In this document: piece after piece, positions 51,195 through 59,812 of the stretch | Layout: each line of letters begins with the position of its first letter | How positions within the stretch are numbered: position 1 is the stretch's first letter | Assembly (NCBI RefSeq): GCF_029167205.1 | Contig: NZ_JARFPL010000005.1 | Span: 16,984-80,983 of the forward strand | Direction of reading: 5' to 3' | Source: Methanocrinis alkalitolerans | GTDB lineage: Archaea; Halobacteriota; Methanosarcinia; Methanotrichales; Methanotrichaceae | DNA length: 64,000 bases | Notes under the pieces: model-generated | What the model saw: the letters and a program-made list of their open reading frames with translations, nothing else | Database searches by the model: none | Told to the model about the DNA's origin: nothing | Program-made: the position numbers and the translations under genes

Positions 51195-52577
51195 ATGACC
51201 AAGGAGTACAAAACGATTAACGAGATCAAGGGCCCTCTCCTCTTCGTCGAGAAGACCGAGCCCGTAGGTTACAACGAGCTTGTGGAGATCCGGACCGAGA
51301 AGGGTGAGCTGAAGAGAGGCCAGGTTCTGGACACCTCCGATCAGGTCGTCGTCGTTCAGGTCTTCGAGGGTACGGGCGGACTGGGCAAGGAGTCCTCCGT
51401 CAAGTTCACCGGCGACGTCATCAAGATGCCCCTCTCCCCCGACATCATCGGGAGAGTTCTGTCCGGATCAGGCCAGCCCCGAGACGGCGGCCCGCCGATA
51501 GTGCCCGACGTATCGAAAGATATCTCTGGTGCGGCCATCAACCCCGCCGCCCGAGAGAAGCCGAGAGCTTTCATCCAGACCGGCATATCGACCATCGACG
51601 GGACCAACACCTTAGTCCGGGGCCAGAAGCTTCCCATCTTCTCTGGGGCAGGTCTTCCCCACAACGATGTGGCTCTGCAGATCGCCCGTCAGGCCAAGGC
51701 CCTCGGAGAGGCCGAGTCCTTCGCCGTGGTCTTCTGCGCCATGGGGATCACCAACGAGGAAGCTCAGCACTTCATGGCCGACTTCGAGAGGACCGGAGCT
51801 CTTGAGAGGGCTGTCGTCTTCCTGAACCTGGCCGACGACCCCGCCGTCGAGAGGCTGCTGACACCTCAGCTCGGCCTGACCACGGCAGAGTATCTCGCCT
51901 TCGACCTCGACATGCATGTGCTGGTCATCTACACCGACATGACCAACTACTGTGAGGCGATGAGACAGATGGGCGCGGCCCGAGAAGAGGTGCCTGGCCG
52001 AAGAGGATACCCCGGCTACATGTACACCACCCTGGCGATCCAGTACGAGCGTGCTGGGATCATCACCGGTAAGAACGGGTCCATCACCCAGTTCCCGATC
52101 CTCACCATGCCCGGCGATGACATCACTCACCCGATACCAGACCTCAGCGGTTACATCACCGAAGGTCAGCTCATCGTATCTCGTGAGCTTCACCGAAAGG
52201 GGATCTATCCGCCCATCGACATCAGGCCTTCCCTCAGCAGGCTGATGAACTCCGGGATCGGCGCAGGCCACACCCGAGAGGATCACAGGGCGGTCTCAGA
52301 CCAGCTCTACGCCTACTACGCAGAGGGCTGCGATCTCCGGGGGCTGGTGGCCATCGTCGGCAAGGAAGCTCTCTCTGAGAGGGACCGGCTCGTCCTGGAG
52401 TTCGCCGACGCCTTCGAGCAGAAGTTCGTCAATCAGGGAAGAGACGAGGATCGAAGCATCTTCGATACCCTGGACATCGGATGGAACCTTCTCCAGGCCC
52501 TTCCTGAGACGATGCTGACGAGGATCGACGACCACCTCATCAAAAAGTACCACCCCAGGTACAGGAAGAAAGAGTGA
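51195..52577 (+). CDS. ahaB: A-type ATP synthase regulatory subunit B
   Basis: 460 residues: GPLLFVEKTEPVGYNELVEI at the start and LPIFSGAGLPHNDVALQIAR, where the P-loop is degenerate, as expected of the non-catalytic B subunit. DMTNYCEAMRQMGAAREEVP is family-typical. GGTGGTTTTCA lies before the ATG, 12 bases after ahaA. Confidence 0.97.
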   Translation: MTKEYKTINEIKGPLLFVEKTEPVGYNELVEIRTEKGELKRGQVLDTSDQVVVVQVFEGTGGLGKESSVKFTGDVIKMPLSPDIIGRVLSGSGQPRDGGPPIVPDVSKDISGAAINPAAREKPRAFIQTGISTIDGTNTLVRGQKLPIFSGAGLPHNDVALQIARQAKALGEAESFAVVFCAMGITNEEAQHFMADFERTGALERAVVFLNLADDPAVERLLTPQLGLTTAEYLAFDLDMHVLVIYTDMTNYCEAMRQMGAAREEVPGRRGYPGYMYTTLAIQYERAGIITGKNGSITQFPILTMPGDDITHPIPDLSGYITEGQLIVSRELHRKGIYPPIDIRPSLSRLMNSGIGAGHTREDHRAVSDQLYAYYAEGCDLRGLVAIVGKEALSERDRLVLEFADAFEQKFVNQGRDEDRSIFDTLDIGWNLLQALPETMLTRIDDHLIKKYHPRYRKKE

Positions 52578-52581
52578 GATC

Positions 52582-53328
52582 ATGGCCGTAATCCCTGGGA
52601 CAAAGCCGACTAGGGCCGTCCTGATCAGCCTGAAGAAGAGGATCAAGGTCGCTCAGACCGGACACTCGCTTCTTAAGATGAAGCGGGATGGTCTGATGAT
52701 CGAATTTTTTGAGGTCCTCAGCCAGGCGAGGACGATCAGGCAGGAGCTGGTCGAGGACTTCATAAAAGCTCAGCAGAGCCTCAACATGGCCAAGGCCACC
52801 GAGGGCGCGTTGGCGATCAAGAGCGTCGCCTTCGCCCTCCAGAAGGAGCCGGCCATAGAGCTGGAGAGCAGGAACATCATGGGCGTCGTTGTGCCGAAGA
52901 TTACGGCAGATTCTGTTCAAAAGCAGATGTTCGAGCGTGGATACGGCATCATCGGTACGAGCGCCGCCATCGACGAAGCTGCTGAGGCATACGAGAGCCT
53001 GGTGGACAAGGTCATCACCGCCGCAGAGGTGGAGACCGCTCTGATAAAGCTGGTGGACGACATCGAGGCCACCAAGAGACGAGTGAACGCTCTGGAGTTC
53101 AAGGTAATCCCCGACATCTACGATACCGTCCGGTTCATCGGCTTCGCTCTTGAAGAGATGGAACGAGACAACCTCGTCAAGCTGAAGATGCTGAAGGGGA
53201 AGGCTCAGAGGGCCGAGAAGGCCGCAGAGGCCGAGGCTAAGAGGGCAGCTATTGAGGGATCCGGCACTGAGCCCCTGGGGCCCGGAACCGGGAAGTCGAA
53301 GGGCTTGCCAAAGACGCAAGCGGCTTAA
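52582..53328 (+). CDS. ahaD: A-type ATP synthase subunit D (central stalk)
   Basis: 248 residues, coiled-coil at both ends (SLKKRIKVAQTGHSLLKMKR; IKLVDDIEATKRRVNALEFK). The long helices form the rotor axle in the A3B3 head. The C-terminal tail after residue 225 is Gly/Pro/Lys-rich and longer than usual. Confidence 0.94.
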   Translation: MAVIPGTKPTRAVLISLKKRIKVAQTGHSLLKMKRDGLMIEFFEVLSQARTIRQELVEDFIKAQQSLNMAKATEGALAIKSVAFALQKEPAIELESRNIMGVVVPKITADSVQKQMFERGYGIIGTSAAIDEAAEAYESLVDKVITAAEVETALIKLVDDIEATKRRVNALEFKVIPDIYDTVRFIGFALEEMERDNLVKLKMLKGKAQRAEKAAEAEAKRAAIEGSGTEPLGPGTGKSKGLPKTQAA

Positions 53329-53343
53329 GTTCGACGTTGACCT

Positions 53344-53520
53344 ATGCCCAACCTGCTGGAACGAAAGGCAAAAGATTGGTTTGGAACCCCCGAGAAGAAG
53401 GCGCGGCTGCTACAGTGGCTCGTGTACATATCGAATATGTACATCATCCTCGGGGTGTTCATCCTCATTTACGTTCTGTACGGCGATCATTTGACCGCCC
53501 TTTGGAACTCACTGAGGTAA
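53344..53520 (+). CDS. ahaG: A-type ATP synthase operon protein AhaG, 58 aa
   Basis: A 58-residue product starting MPNLLERKAKDWFGTPEKKA with one TM helix (MYIILGVFILIYVLYG). It matches the small AhaG protein at the end of the Methanosarcina aha operon, whose role is unclear. It begins 15 bases after ahaD and is too short for routine gene calling. Confidence 0.85.
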   Translation: MPNLLERKAKDWFGTPEKKARLLQWLVYISNMYIILGVFILIYVLYGDHLTALWNSLR

Positions 53521-53521
53521 A

Positions 53522-53587
53522 GGCGATGGGGTCTTGTGTTCTCTCGCCATCATGGGAGATCGAGCACCCCGTCACTCCCTATTTTTA
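53522..53587 (+). terminator. Possible terminator of the ATP synthase operon
   Basis: GGCGA (53522-53526) can pair with TCGCC (53544-53548), and a T5 run follows at 53582-53586. The converging NAD-kinase-like gene ends at 53594, so the same sequence may serve both strands. The stem is short, hence low confidence. Confidence 0.35.
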
Positions 53588-53593
53588 AAGCTA

Positions 53594-54736
53594 TTAGAAT
53601 GAGCCGCTCTGATCCATCCCAACTCTCGATGAGGCCTCTACATCTTTGAGCTGGGCGATCCTGTAGCCGCAGATCACCTGCCGCCTTCCTGAGATTGTCT
53701 CGTCGAGATCAAAGTCGCCCGTCTCCACCAGGAGGCGGGGCGTCTCCTTCAGCTTGTGAGGGGTGGCGACGATGATCAGGTTCTCCGGCCCCACCTTACG
53801 TAGGACTTTGGGGCTTATCTGCTGGCTTCCCCTCCCCAGGACGAACCCCTGCGCTCCGATGGGGCTGACTATGATCTTTATCTCACCCACCTCGTCGATG
53901 ATCCCGAGGAGGTCTTCTTCCGAGGCGTCGGTGCAGATCACGCGACCGTCTTTGACGACGTCCACCCCCAGAAGGGTCTTCTCGACCCTCAGGACTTCAG
54001 CGATCTTGGCGGTGGTGGTCCCGGCCCCCAGGATGTAGGCCGAGCCGTCTCGCATGAACTCCGAGGCGAAGATCGCGATCTCTTCTTTGAACTCCTCCTC
54101 GGAGCTTGCGGAGTAGATCTGCTTTCTCTCCTGGACGAGGGCAGGCTTGTAGGGGGTCGCTGCTATCCCGTAGATCTTGGTATCGAGGGTCCCGGCCCGG
54201 TATTTCTCCTCGTCGACGTCCACGATCTCGGTCTCTCTCACGTTGAGATCCCCTTCCAGGTATCCTCTGATCAGCTCTCCTGCAGCTTGAGGGCTGATGG
54301 TGAAGACCCCCGAGTGCATCTTCACGCCGGCGGGGATGCCGATTATGGGGACCTGTGATCTGATGACCCCTGAGACGTTTCGGGCGGTCCCGTCGCCGCC
54401 GCAGAAGACGACGAGATCAGCGCCTTTCTCGAGAAATGATCTGCAGGTTTTCTTTGTGTCCTCGGCGCTCGACTCTTCCGACGTTTGGCAGACGACCTGA
54501 TATTCTAGGCCGCATCTTCTAAGCGCAGATTCGCCCATCTTGCCGCTGGCTGTAAAAAATAGGGCATCGAGGCCCAAAAGCTTTTTCAGGGCAGTTTCGG
54601 CTCGGTGGGTGGCGACAGGCTTCGCTCCCCTCCTTCTTGCCTCCTCGGCGAGGCCGTCGGTCCCCTTGAGGCCGACCGCCCCGCCCATCCCGGCTATGGG
54701 GTTAATCAGGAACCCCACCTTCTTCAGGCTGATCAT
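53594..54736 (-). CDS. ATP-NAD kinase family protein (COG3199)
   Basis: 380 residues. VGFLINPIAGMGGAVGLKGT at the start, VVFCGGDGTARNVSGVI near residue 108 (the GGDGT nucleotide site) and GIPAGVKMHSGVF near 134 match the COG3199 branch of the NAD/diacylglycerol kinase superfamily. The real substrate of this branch is not established. The C-terminal extension of about 150 residues (DGSAYILGAGTTTAKIAEVL) is normal for it. It follows trpB2 by 14 bases. Confidence 0.87.
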   Translation of the reverse strand: MISLKKVGFLINPIAGMGGAVGLKGTDGLAEEARRRGAKPVATHRAETALKKLLGLDALFFTASGKMGESALRRCGLEYQVVCQTSEESSAEDTKKTCRSFLEKGADLVVFCGGDGTARNVSGVIRSQVPIIGIPAGVKMHSGVFTISPQAAGELIRGYLEGDLNVRETEIVDVDEEKYRAGTLDTKIYGIAATPYKPALVQERKQIYSASSEEEFKEEIAIFASEFMRDGSAYILGAGTTTAKIAEVLRVEKTLLGVDVVKDGRVICTDASEEDLLGIIDEVGEIKIIVSPIGAQGFVLGRGSQQISPKVLRKVGPENLIIVATPHKLKETPRLLVETGDFDLDETISGRRQVICGYRIAQLKDVEASSRVGMDQSGSF

Positions 54737-54750
54737 TCCCCCATCATAGG

Positions 54751-56109
54751 TCAGAATTTGGGCAGATTGGCCAGGGACTGCTTCACCAGCTCCGCTGGAT
54801 ACTCGTAGTCCTCCAGGTTACCAGCGAAGTAGGCGTCGTAGCTGGATAGGTCGAAGTGGCCATGGCCGCTGAGGGAGATGACGATCGTCTTCTCCTCGCC
54901 GGTCTTCTTGCAGGCGATGGCGTCGTCGATGGCGGGCTTGAGGGCGTGGGACGCCTCGGGGGCGGGGAGGATCCCCTCCGTCCTGGCGAAGGTGACGGCG
55001 GCCTTGAAGACCTCGTTCTGGTGGAAGGACATGGCCTCGATCACCCGGTCGTGGACGAGGTTGCAGAGGAGGGGTGCGTCGCCATGATAGCGGAGCCCCC
55101 CGGCGTGGATCGATGGCGGTATGAAGTCGTGGCCGAGGGTGTACATCTTGAGGAGGGGGGTGAGCCTAGCCGTGTCGCCGAAATCGTAGGTGAAGAGCCC
55201 CTTCGTCAGGGTCGGGCAGGCGGAGGGCTCGCAGGCGACCATCCTGATCTCCTTCTTCTCCTTCAACTTGTCGGGGATGAAGGGGAAGACCATCCCCGGG
55301 AAGTTTGAGCCTCCGCCGACGCAGCCGTAGATGACGTCGGGATAGTCGTCGACCATCGCCAGCTGCGCCATCAGCTCTTGGCCCTCCACCGTCTGATGGA
55401 GGAGGACGTGGTTTAAGACGGATCCGAGGGCGTAGTTGGTGTTATCGTGGGTCGCCGCGTCCTCGACCGCCTCGGAGATGGCGATCCCCAGGCTTCCGCC
55501 GGTGTTGGGGTGGTCTTTTAATATCGCCCTTCCGGCGTTCGTCAGCTCGCTGGGGCTCGCGACACACTCGGCGCCCCAGACCTGCATGATGGACTTTCGA
55601 TAGGGCTTCTGGTCGAAGGACGCCCGGACCATGTAGACCCTGCACTCCAGGTCGAAGAGGCACGTCGCCATGGATAGGGCTGAGCCCCACTGGCCGGCGC
55701 CGGTCTCGGTGGCGATCCTCTCGACCCCTTCCTTCATGTTGTAGTAGGCCTGGGGGACGGCGGTATTCGGCTTGTGGCTCCCGGCGGGGCTGACCCCCTC
55801 GTACTTGTAGTATATCTTGGCCGGGGTCTTGAGGTGCTCCTCGAGGCGGTGGGCCCGGAAGAGGGGTGTCGGCCTCCAGAGCCGGAGGATATCCCGGACC
55901 TCGTCGGGTATGTCGATCCACCGGTCGGTGGACATCTCCTGCCTGATCAGCCCCTTCGGGAAGATCATCTCCAGGTCTTCGGGCTTGAGGGGCTCTCCCG
56001 TCTGGGGGTGGAGGGGCGGGTCCAGGGGTGTTAAAAGGTCTGCGGCGACGTTGTACCACCGCTTGGGGATCTCTTCTTCATCCAGCAGAATTTTGGTTTT
56101 CAAGGGCAT
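54751..56109 (-). CDS. trpB2: Tryptophan synthase beta-like protein, TrpB2 type
   Basis: 452 residues. The PLP-binding Lys is in SPAGSHKPNTAVPQAYYNMK; GCVGGGSNFPGMVFPFIPD is the phosphate-cup motif. LRLWRPTPLFRAHRLEEHL and GLRYHGDAPLLCNLVHD are TrpB2-specific. TrpB2 condenses indole and serine and often acts without TrpA. No trpA adjoins. ATG 56109 with GGAGG upstream is preferred to ATG 56151, which lies at the expected transcription start (TATA-like CTTAAATAA near 56172). Confidence 0.92.
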   Translation of the reverse strand: MPLKTKILLDEEEIPKRWYNVAADLLTPLDPPLHPQTGEPLKPEDLEMIFPKGLIRQEMSTDRWIDIPDEVRDILRLWRPTPLFRAHRLEEHLKTPAKIYYKYEGVSPAGSHKPNTAVPQAYYNMKEGVERIATETGAGQWGSALSMATCLFDLECRVYMVRASFDQKPYRKSIMQVWGAECVASPSELTNAGRAILKDHPNTGGSLGIAISEAVEDAATHDNTNYALGSVLNHVLLHQTVEGQELMAQLAMVDDYPDVIYGCVGGGSNFPGMVFPFIPDKLKEKKEIRMVACEPSACPTLTKGLFTYDFGDTARLTPLLKMYTLGHDFIPPSIHAGGLRYHGDAPLLCNLVHDRVIEAMSFHQNEVFKAAVTFARTEGILPAPEASHALKPAIDDAIACKKTGEEKTIVISLSGHGHFDLSSYDAYFAGNLEDYEYPAELVKQSLANLPKF

Positions 56110-56131
56110 GTCCTCCAGAAACGATGAGTTT

Positions 56132-56153
56132 TGATGTACTCTAATGTGCATCA
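56132..56153. promoter_or_regulatory. 22-bp near-palindrome at the trpB2 transcription start
   Basis: TGATGTAC (56132-56139), six bases, GTGCATCA (56146-56153): seven of eight positions pair. It lies about 20-40 bases after the TATA-like CTTAAATAA on the minus strand, over the likely start of transcription. The TGTAC half resembles TrpY-type TRP-box sequence, so tryptophan-dependent repression is a possible reading only. Confidence 0.45.
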
Positions 56154-56300
56154 GGGTAATGATGGCGGCGTTATTTAAGGGTTGTGGGGTCTCTTTTTAC
56201 CCCTAGAATTCGACTAAAAAAGTCTATTATCGATCCATTCTCCTCCCCCGCCATCTTCTCATCGATCTCCGAAGGTCTGGGTCAAGCTTTATCTATTTTG

Positions 56301-56316
56301 CCGGAGATCTCTCCGG
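56301..56316 (+). promoter_or_regulatory. Hairpin over the ribosome-binding site of the aconitase-family gene
   Basis: CCGGAGA (56301-56307), TC, TCTCCGG (56310-56316), a perfect 7-bp stem ending two bases before the ATG at 56319. The only SD-like GGAGA is inside the stem, so folding could limit translation. Confidence 0.45.
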
Positions 56317-56318
56317 CC

Positions 56319-57581
56319 ATGGCTGGTTATACCCTCTCTGAGAAGATCTTCTCTCGAGCCTCGAAGAAGGAGGTGAGGGCCGGCGAGTTCGTGATGGCCG
56401 ATATCGACAGAGCCATGGTCCACGACATCACCGGCCCCCTGGCGGTGAAGGGGTTTTATGAGATTGCAGGCGAGGACGGAGCGGTCTGGGACCCTGAAAA
56501 GATAGTGATACTCTTCGATCATCAGGTCCCGGCAGATAGCCTTGCGGCCGCCGAAAACCACATCATGCTCCGGAAGTTTGCAAAAGAGCAGGGCATCCTC
56601 AACTACGACATCTTCGAGGGGGTATGCCACCAGGTGATGCCGGAGAAGGGGCATGCCCTCCCCGGGGACCTCATCGTCGGCTCCGACTCCCACACCTGCA
56701 CCTACGGGGCCCTGGGCGCCTTCTCCACCGGGATCGGGAGCACCGATATGGCCTCTGTCTTCGCAACAGGAAAGCTCTGGTTCATGGTCCCCGAGACCCT
56801 CCGTCTCAGGGCCGAGGGAACCCTCCAGAGGCTCGTCACCTCCAAGGACGTCGTCCTGAGGATGATCGGCGACGTCGGCGCCGACGGCGCCACCTACAAG
56901 GCCTGCGAGTTTGCCGGCTCTGCGGTATCGAGGATGTCGACTCCAGAGAGGATGACGATGACGAATATGGCCATCGAGATGGGCGGAAAGGCGGGGCTCG
57001 TCGACCCCGACGAGACGACGTACCGGTACATCGAAGAGAGGGTCGGGAGCTTCGACCGGAAGAGTGCCCTCCACGGCGACGAGGACGCCGTCTTCGATGA
57101 GAAGATCTGGGATGTCAGCTCCCTTCCTCCCCAGGTCGCCGTCCCCCACAACGTCGACCACGTCGTGGCGGCGAGCGAGCTTGCCGGAACTAAGATCGAC
57201 CAGGTCTTCCTCGGCTCCTGCACCAACGGGAGGTTCGAGGACCTCGCCCTCGCCGCCGAGGTGATGAGAGGCGAGCCCCTCGCCCGGGGGGTGCGGATGG
57301 TGGTGATCCCCGCCAGCAGGACCGAGTACATGAAGGCCCTCCGGGCGGGGCTCGTGGAGACGTTCATGGAGGCGGGCGCCACCGTCGAATCTCCCTGCTG
57401 CGGCCCCTGCATGGGCGGAAGCTTCGGCCTTCTGGGGGACGGCGAGGCCTCCCTCTCGACGTCCAACAGAAACTTCCAAGGAAGGCAGGGGAGCCCCAAG
57501 GCCCGGGTTTACCTCTCCTCCCCGGCGACGGCTGCCGCGGGGGCGATCACCGGCGAGATCACCGACCCCAGAGAGATCTGA
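56319..57581 (+). CDS. 3-isopropylmalate dehydratase / homoaconitase large subunit
   Basis: 420 residues of the LeuC/HacA family. GSDSHTCTYGALGAFSTGIG near residue 122, the Cys of GSCTNGRFEDLA near 300 and CCGPCMGGSFG near 360 give the 4Fe-4S ligands. It either isomerises isopropylmalate (leucine) or performs the homoaconitase steps of coenzyme B synthesis; the choice depends on the small subunit, which is not in the window. ATG 56319 is where homology starts; the frame is open 135 bases further upstream. Confidence 0.92.
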   Translation: MAGYTLSEKIFSRASKKEVRAGEFVMADIDRAMVHDITGPLAVKGFYEIAGEDGAVWDPEKIVILFDHQVPADSLAAAENHIMLRKFAKEQGILNYDIFEGVCHQVMPEKGHALPGDLIVGSDSHTCTYGALGAFSTGIGSTDMASVFATGKLWFMVPETLRLRAEGTLQRLVTSKDVVLRMIGDVGADGATYKACEFAGSAVSRMSTPERMTMTNMAIEMGGKAGLVDPDETTYRYIEERVGSFDRKSALHGDEDAVFDEKIWDVSSLPPQVAVPHNVDHVVAASELAGTKIDQVFLGSCTNGRFEDLALAAEVMRGEPLARGVRMVVIPASRTEYMKALRAGLVETFMEAGATVESPCCGPCMGGSFGLLGDGEASLSTSNRNFQGRQGSPKARVYLSSPATAAAGAITGEITDPREI

Positions 57582-57608
57582 TCCGGAGGGCTTGGGCCGG
57601 AGTGGATC

Positions 57609-58412
57609 ATGAAAGTCGCCTTCAAGCTCGGCTACCTCGGAAGGAACTACCACGGCTTTCAGCTCCAGCCGGGCGTGCCGACGGTCCAGGCAGTCGTCGG
57701 CGAGGCCCTCCGGTCTTTAAAATTAAACGACGGCAGCTTCTGCTACGCCGGGAGGACCGACAGGGGGGTCTGTGCCCTCTCCCAGGTGATCGACTTCTAC
57801 ATCGATCCAGCGAGGGCGGATCTGGCGGTTCCGAGGGTCTTAAACAGCAGGCTTCCCCCGGACGTCTGGACCTGGGCGGTCGCCTCCGTCCCCGAGAACT
57901 TCAGCGCAAGGCACGCCGCCCTCTGGCGGGAGTACAGGTACATCCTTCCAAGGGACGACGGCATCGAGATCGATCTCATGCGGGAGGCGGCCCGGACGCT
58001 CCTGGGCGTTCACAACTTCCGGAACCTCTCGTCGGAGAAGAGGGGGCCCTCCACCCGGAATCTTATGAAGATCGAGGTGACCGAGGAGAAGGGGTCTGTC
58101 GTCATGGATGTAAGAGCTGACGGCTTCCTCTGGAATATGGTCAGGAAGATCGCCACAGTTCTGGTGATGGTCGGCTCAAATGAGCGAGATATAGAGTGGG
58201 TTCGCAGCTTGTTGGATCCCGCGACCAACTCTGGAGTCCCTCCAGCCCCCGCCGAGGGGCTGATACTGATGGACGTAGGATACCAGGGGATCGATTGGAA
58301 GATGGAGCCCTACTCCATGAGGATGGCAAATGAGAGGCTCACTGCCGTTTGGAAAAGAGATGCGGCCCTGGCGGAGGCGACTGAGGTCCTCGCCAGGTCC
58401 ATGGTCGTATGA
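57609..58412 (+). CDS. truA: tRNA pseudouridine synthase A
   Basis: 267 residues. The catalytic Asp is in CYAGRTDRGVCALSQVIDFY near residue 48; FKLGYLGRNYHGFQLQPGVP at the start and FLWNMVRKIATVL near 178 are TruA motifs. It modifies uridines in the tRNA anticodon arm. GGAGTGGATC precedes the ATG, 27 bases after the aconitase-family gene. It converges with tfb. Confidence 0.94.
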   Translation: MKVAFKLGYLGRNYHGFQLQPGVPTVQAVVGEALRSLKLNDGSFCYAGRTDRGVCALSQVIDFYIDPARADLAVPRVLNSRLPPDVWTWAVASVPENFSARHAALWREYRYILPRDDGIEIDLMREAARTLLGVHNFRNLSSEKRGPSTRNLMKIEVTEEKGSVVMDVRADGFLWNMVRKIATVLVMVGSNERDIEWVRSLLDPATNSGVPPAPAEGLILMDVGYQGIDWKMEPYSMRMANERLTAVWKRDAALAEATEVLARSMVV

Positions 58413-58419
58413 AGCCGGT

Positions 58420-59436
58420 TCAGAGGATGATCTCGATCCCCAGCTCTTCTGCCAGCTCTTTGTAGCGGTTCCGGATGGTGACCTCCGTCACCCCGGCTAC
58501 GTCCGCCACCTCCCGCTGGGTCCTCCGGTCGCCGCAGAGGATCGATGCGATGTATATTGCCGCCGCCGCCACCCCCGTGGGGCCCCGGCCGCTCGTCAGC
58601 TCCTTCTCCGCCGCCTGCCGTAGGATCTCGATCCCCTTGGCCTGGACCTCGCCTTTGAGGCTCAACCCGGAGCAGAACCGGGGTATGTAGTCGATGGGGC
58701 TTGTGGGCATCAGCTTCAGGGCCAGCTCCCGAGAGACGAATCTGTAGGTTCTCCCGATCTCCTTTCTGCTGACCCTGGAGACCTCGGCGATCTCGTCTAA
58801 GGTCCTTGGGACATTGCACTGCCGGCATGCGGCGTAGAGCGCCGCTGCGGCGACCCCCTCGATGGATCTTCCCCGGATCAGGTTCTTGTCGACGGCCTTT
58901 CGGTATATTACGGCCGCCGTCTCCCTGACGTTCCGGGAGAGGCCCAGGGCCGATGCCATCCGGTCCAGCTCCGATAGAGCGAAGGCTAGGTTCCTCTCGG
59001 TGGCGTTGCTGACCCTGATCCTCCGCTGCCATTTTCGGAGACGGTAGAGCTGGGCCCTGTTCTTGGATGATATAGTCTTGCCGTAGGAGTCCCGGTTCCT
59101 CCAGTCTATCATCGTCGAAAGCCCTTTGTCGTGGATGGTGTAGGTCATAGGGGCGCCGACCCTCGACCTCTTCATCCTCTGGTCGTGGTCGAAGGCCCGC
59201 CACTCAGGCCCCTGGTCGATGAAGTTCTCGTCTATGACGAGTCCGCAGTCGGAGCAGACGAGCTCCGCCCTCTCGTAGTCGTGGACGAGGGCATGGCTGC
59301 CGCACTCTGGACATTCGACAATGAACTTCTCGAACTCGTCCACCTTCTCCTTCTCTCGCCTGAGCTTGATCTTCTCCTGGATCTTCTCCTTCTCAGACCG
59401 TTCTATCTCCCTAATCTTTTCTATTTCTTCCACCAA
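58420..59436 (-). CDS. tfb: Transcription initiation factor B (TFB)
   Basis: 338 residues: a charged N-terminal helix, Zn ribbon CPECGSH and CSDCGL, the B-finger (DQGPEWRAFDHDQRMKRSRV), then two cyclin folds with AAAALYAACRQCNVPRTLDE and AAAAIYIASILCGDRRTQRE. The start is taken as TTG 59436, which yields VEEIEKIREIE with SD GAGGAG upstream and overlaps the gar1 end by 26 bases; GTG 59433 is possible. ATGs further upstream lie inside gar1 and are rejected. Confidence 0.95.
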   Translation of the reverse strand: MVEEIEKIREIERSEKEKIQEKIKLRREKEKVDEFEKFIVECPECGSHALVHDYERAELVCSDCGLVIDENFIDQGPEWRAFDHDQRMKRSRVGAPMTYTIHDKGLSTMIDWRNRDSYGKTISSKNRAQLYRLRKWQRRIRVSNATERNLAFALSELDRMASALGLSRNVRETAAVIYRKAVDKNLIRGRSIEGVAAAALYAACRQCNVPRTLDEIAEVSRVSRKEIGRTYRFVSRELALKLMPTSPIDYIPRFCSGLSLKGEVQAKGIEILRQAAEKELTSGRGPTGVAAAAIYIASILCGDRRTQREVADVAGVTEVTIRNRYKELAEELGIEIIL

Positions 59437-59689
59437 ATCCGCGCTCCTCGAAATAGAGTTTTTTCCCCAGGTAAACCGATGCATCGACGTTCCGATAAGG
59501 CTTGACGATGATGTACGGCCGATCTGCGGGACCGAATACGTCAAAAACCCGGCCGATTCCGGCTTTCTTCTGATCTACCACGACAGAATTGATCTTCGGA
59601 ATCTCTTCTTTCCTTTCGCCAGTTGAGGGCTCTCCTCTCACAATCAACTTCTTCTGAACGAAATGATGGGTGGTGCCCAACCTTTTCAA
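59411..59689 (-). CDS. gar1: H/ACA RNA-protein complex component Gar1
   Basis: 92 residues: IVRGEPSTGERKEEIPKINS, VVVDQKKAGIGRVFDVFGPA, DRPYIIVKPY and GKKLYFEERGFGGRNRKD match archaeal Gar1, which with Cbf5, Nop10 and L7Ae directs pseudouridylation by H/ACA guide RNAs. TTG 59689 with AGGTGA upstream is the start. The gar1-tfb pair is a typical archaeal neighbourhood. Confidence 0.9.
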   Translation of the reverse strand: MKRLGTTHHFVQKKLIVRGEPSTGERKEEIPKINSVVVDQKKAGIGRVFDVFGPADRPYIIVKPYRNVDASVYLGKKLYFEERGFGGRNRKD

Positions 59690-59812
59690 CAGGTCACCTC
59701 AACCTCCTCTGTTCGGGTTGATCTTATATAAAGGTTCCGCAAACATTTTATTTGATGAGTTTTCACCCTCAGACTCAAAGTTTATCTCCTCGGAGGGACG
59801 TCCGTAGCTGTT

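Noticed and set aside
56289..57653. 454-codon minus-strand frame
   Set aside because: Antisense to the aconitase-family gene, whose iron-sulfur motifs are clear.
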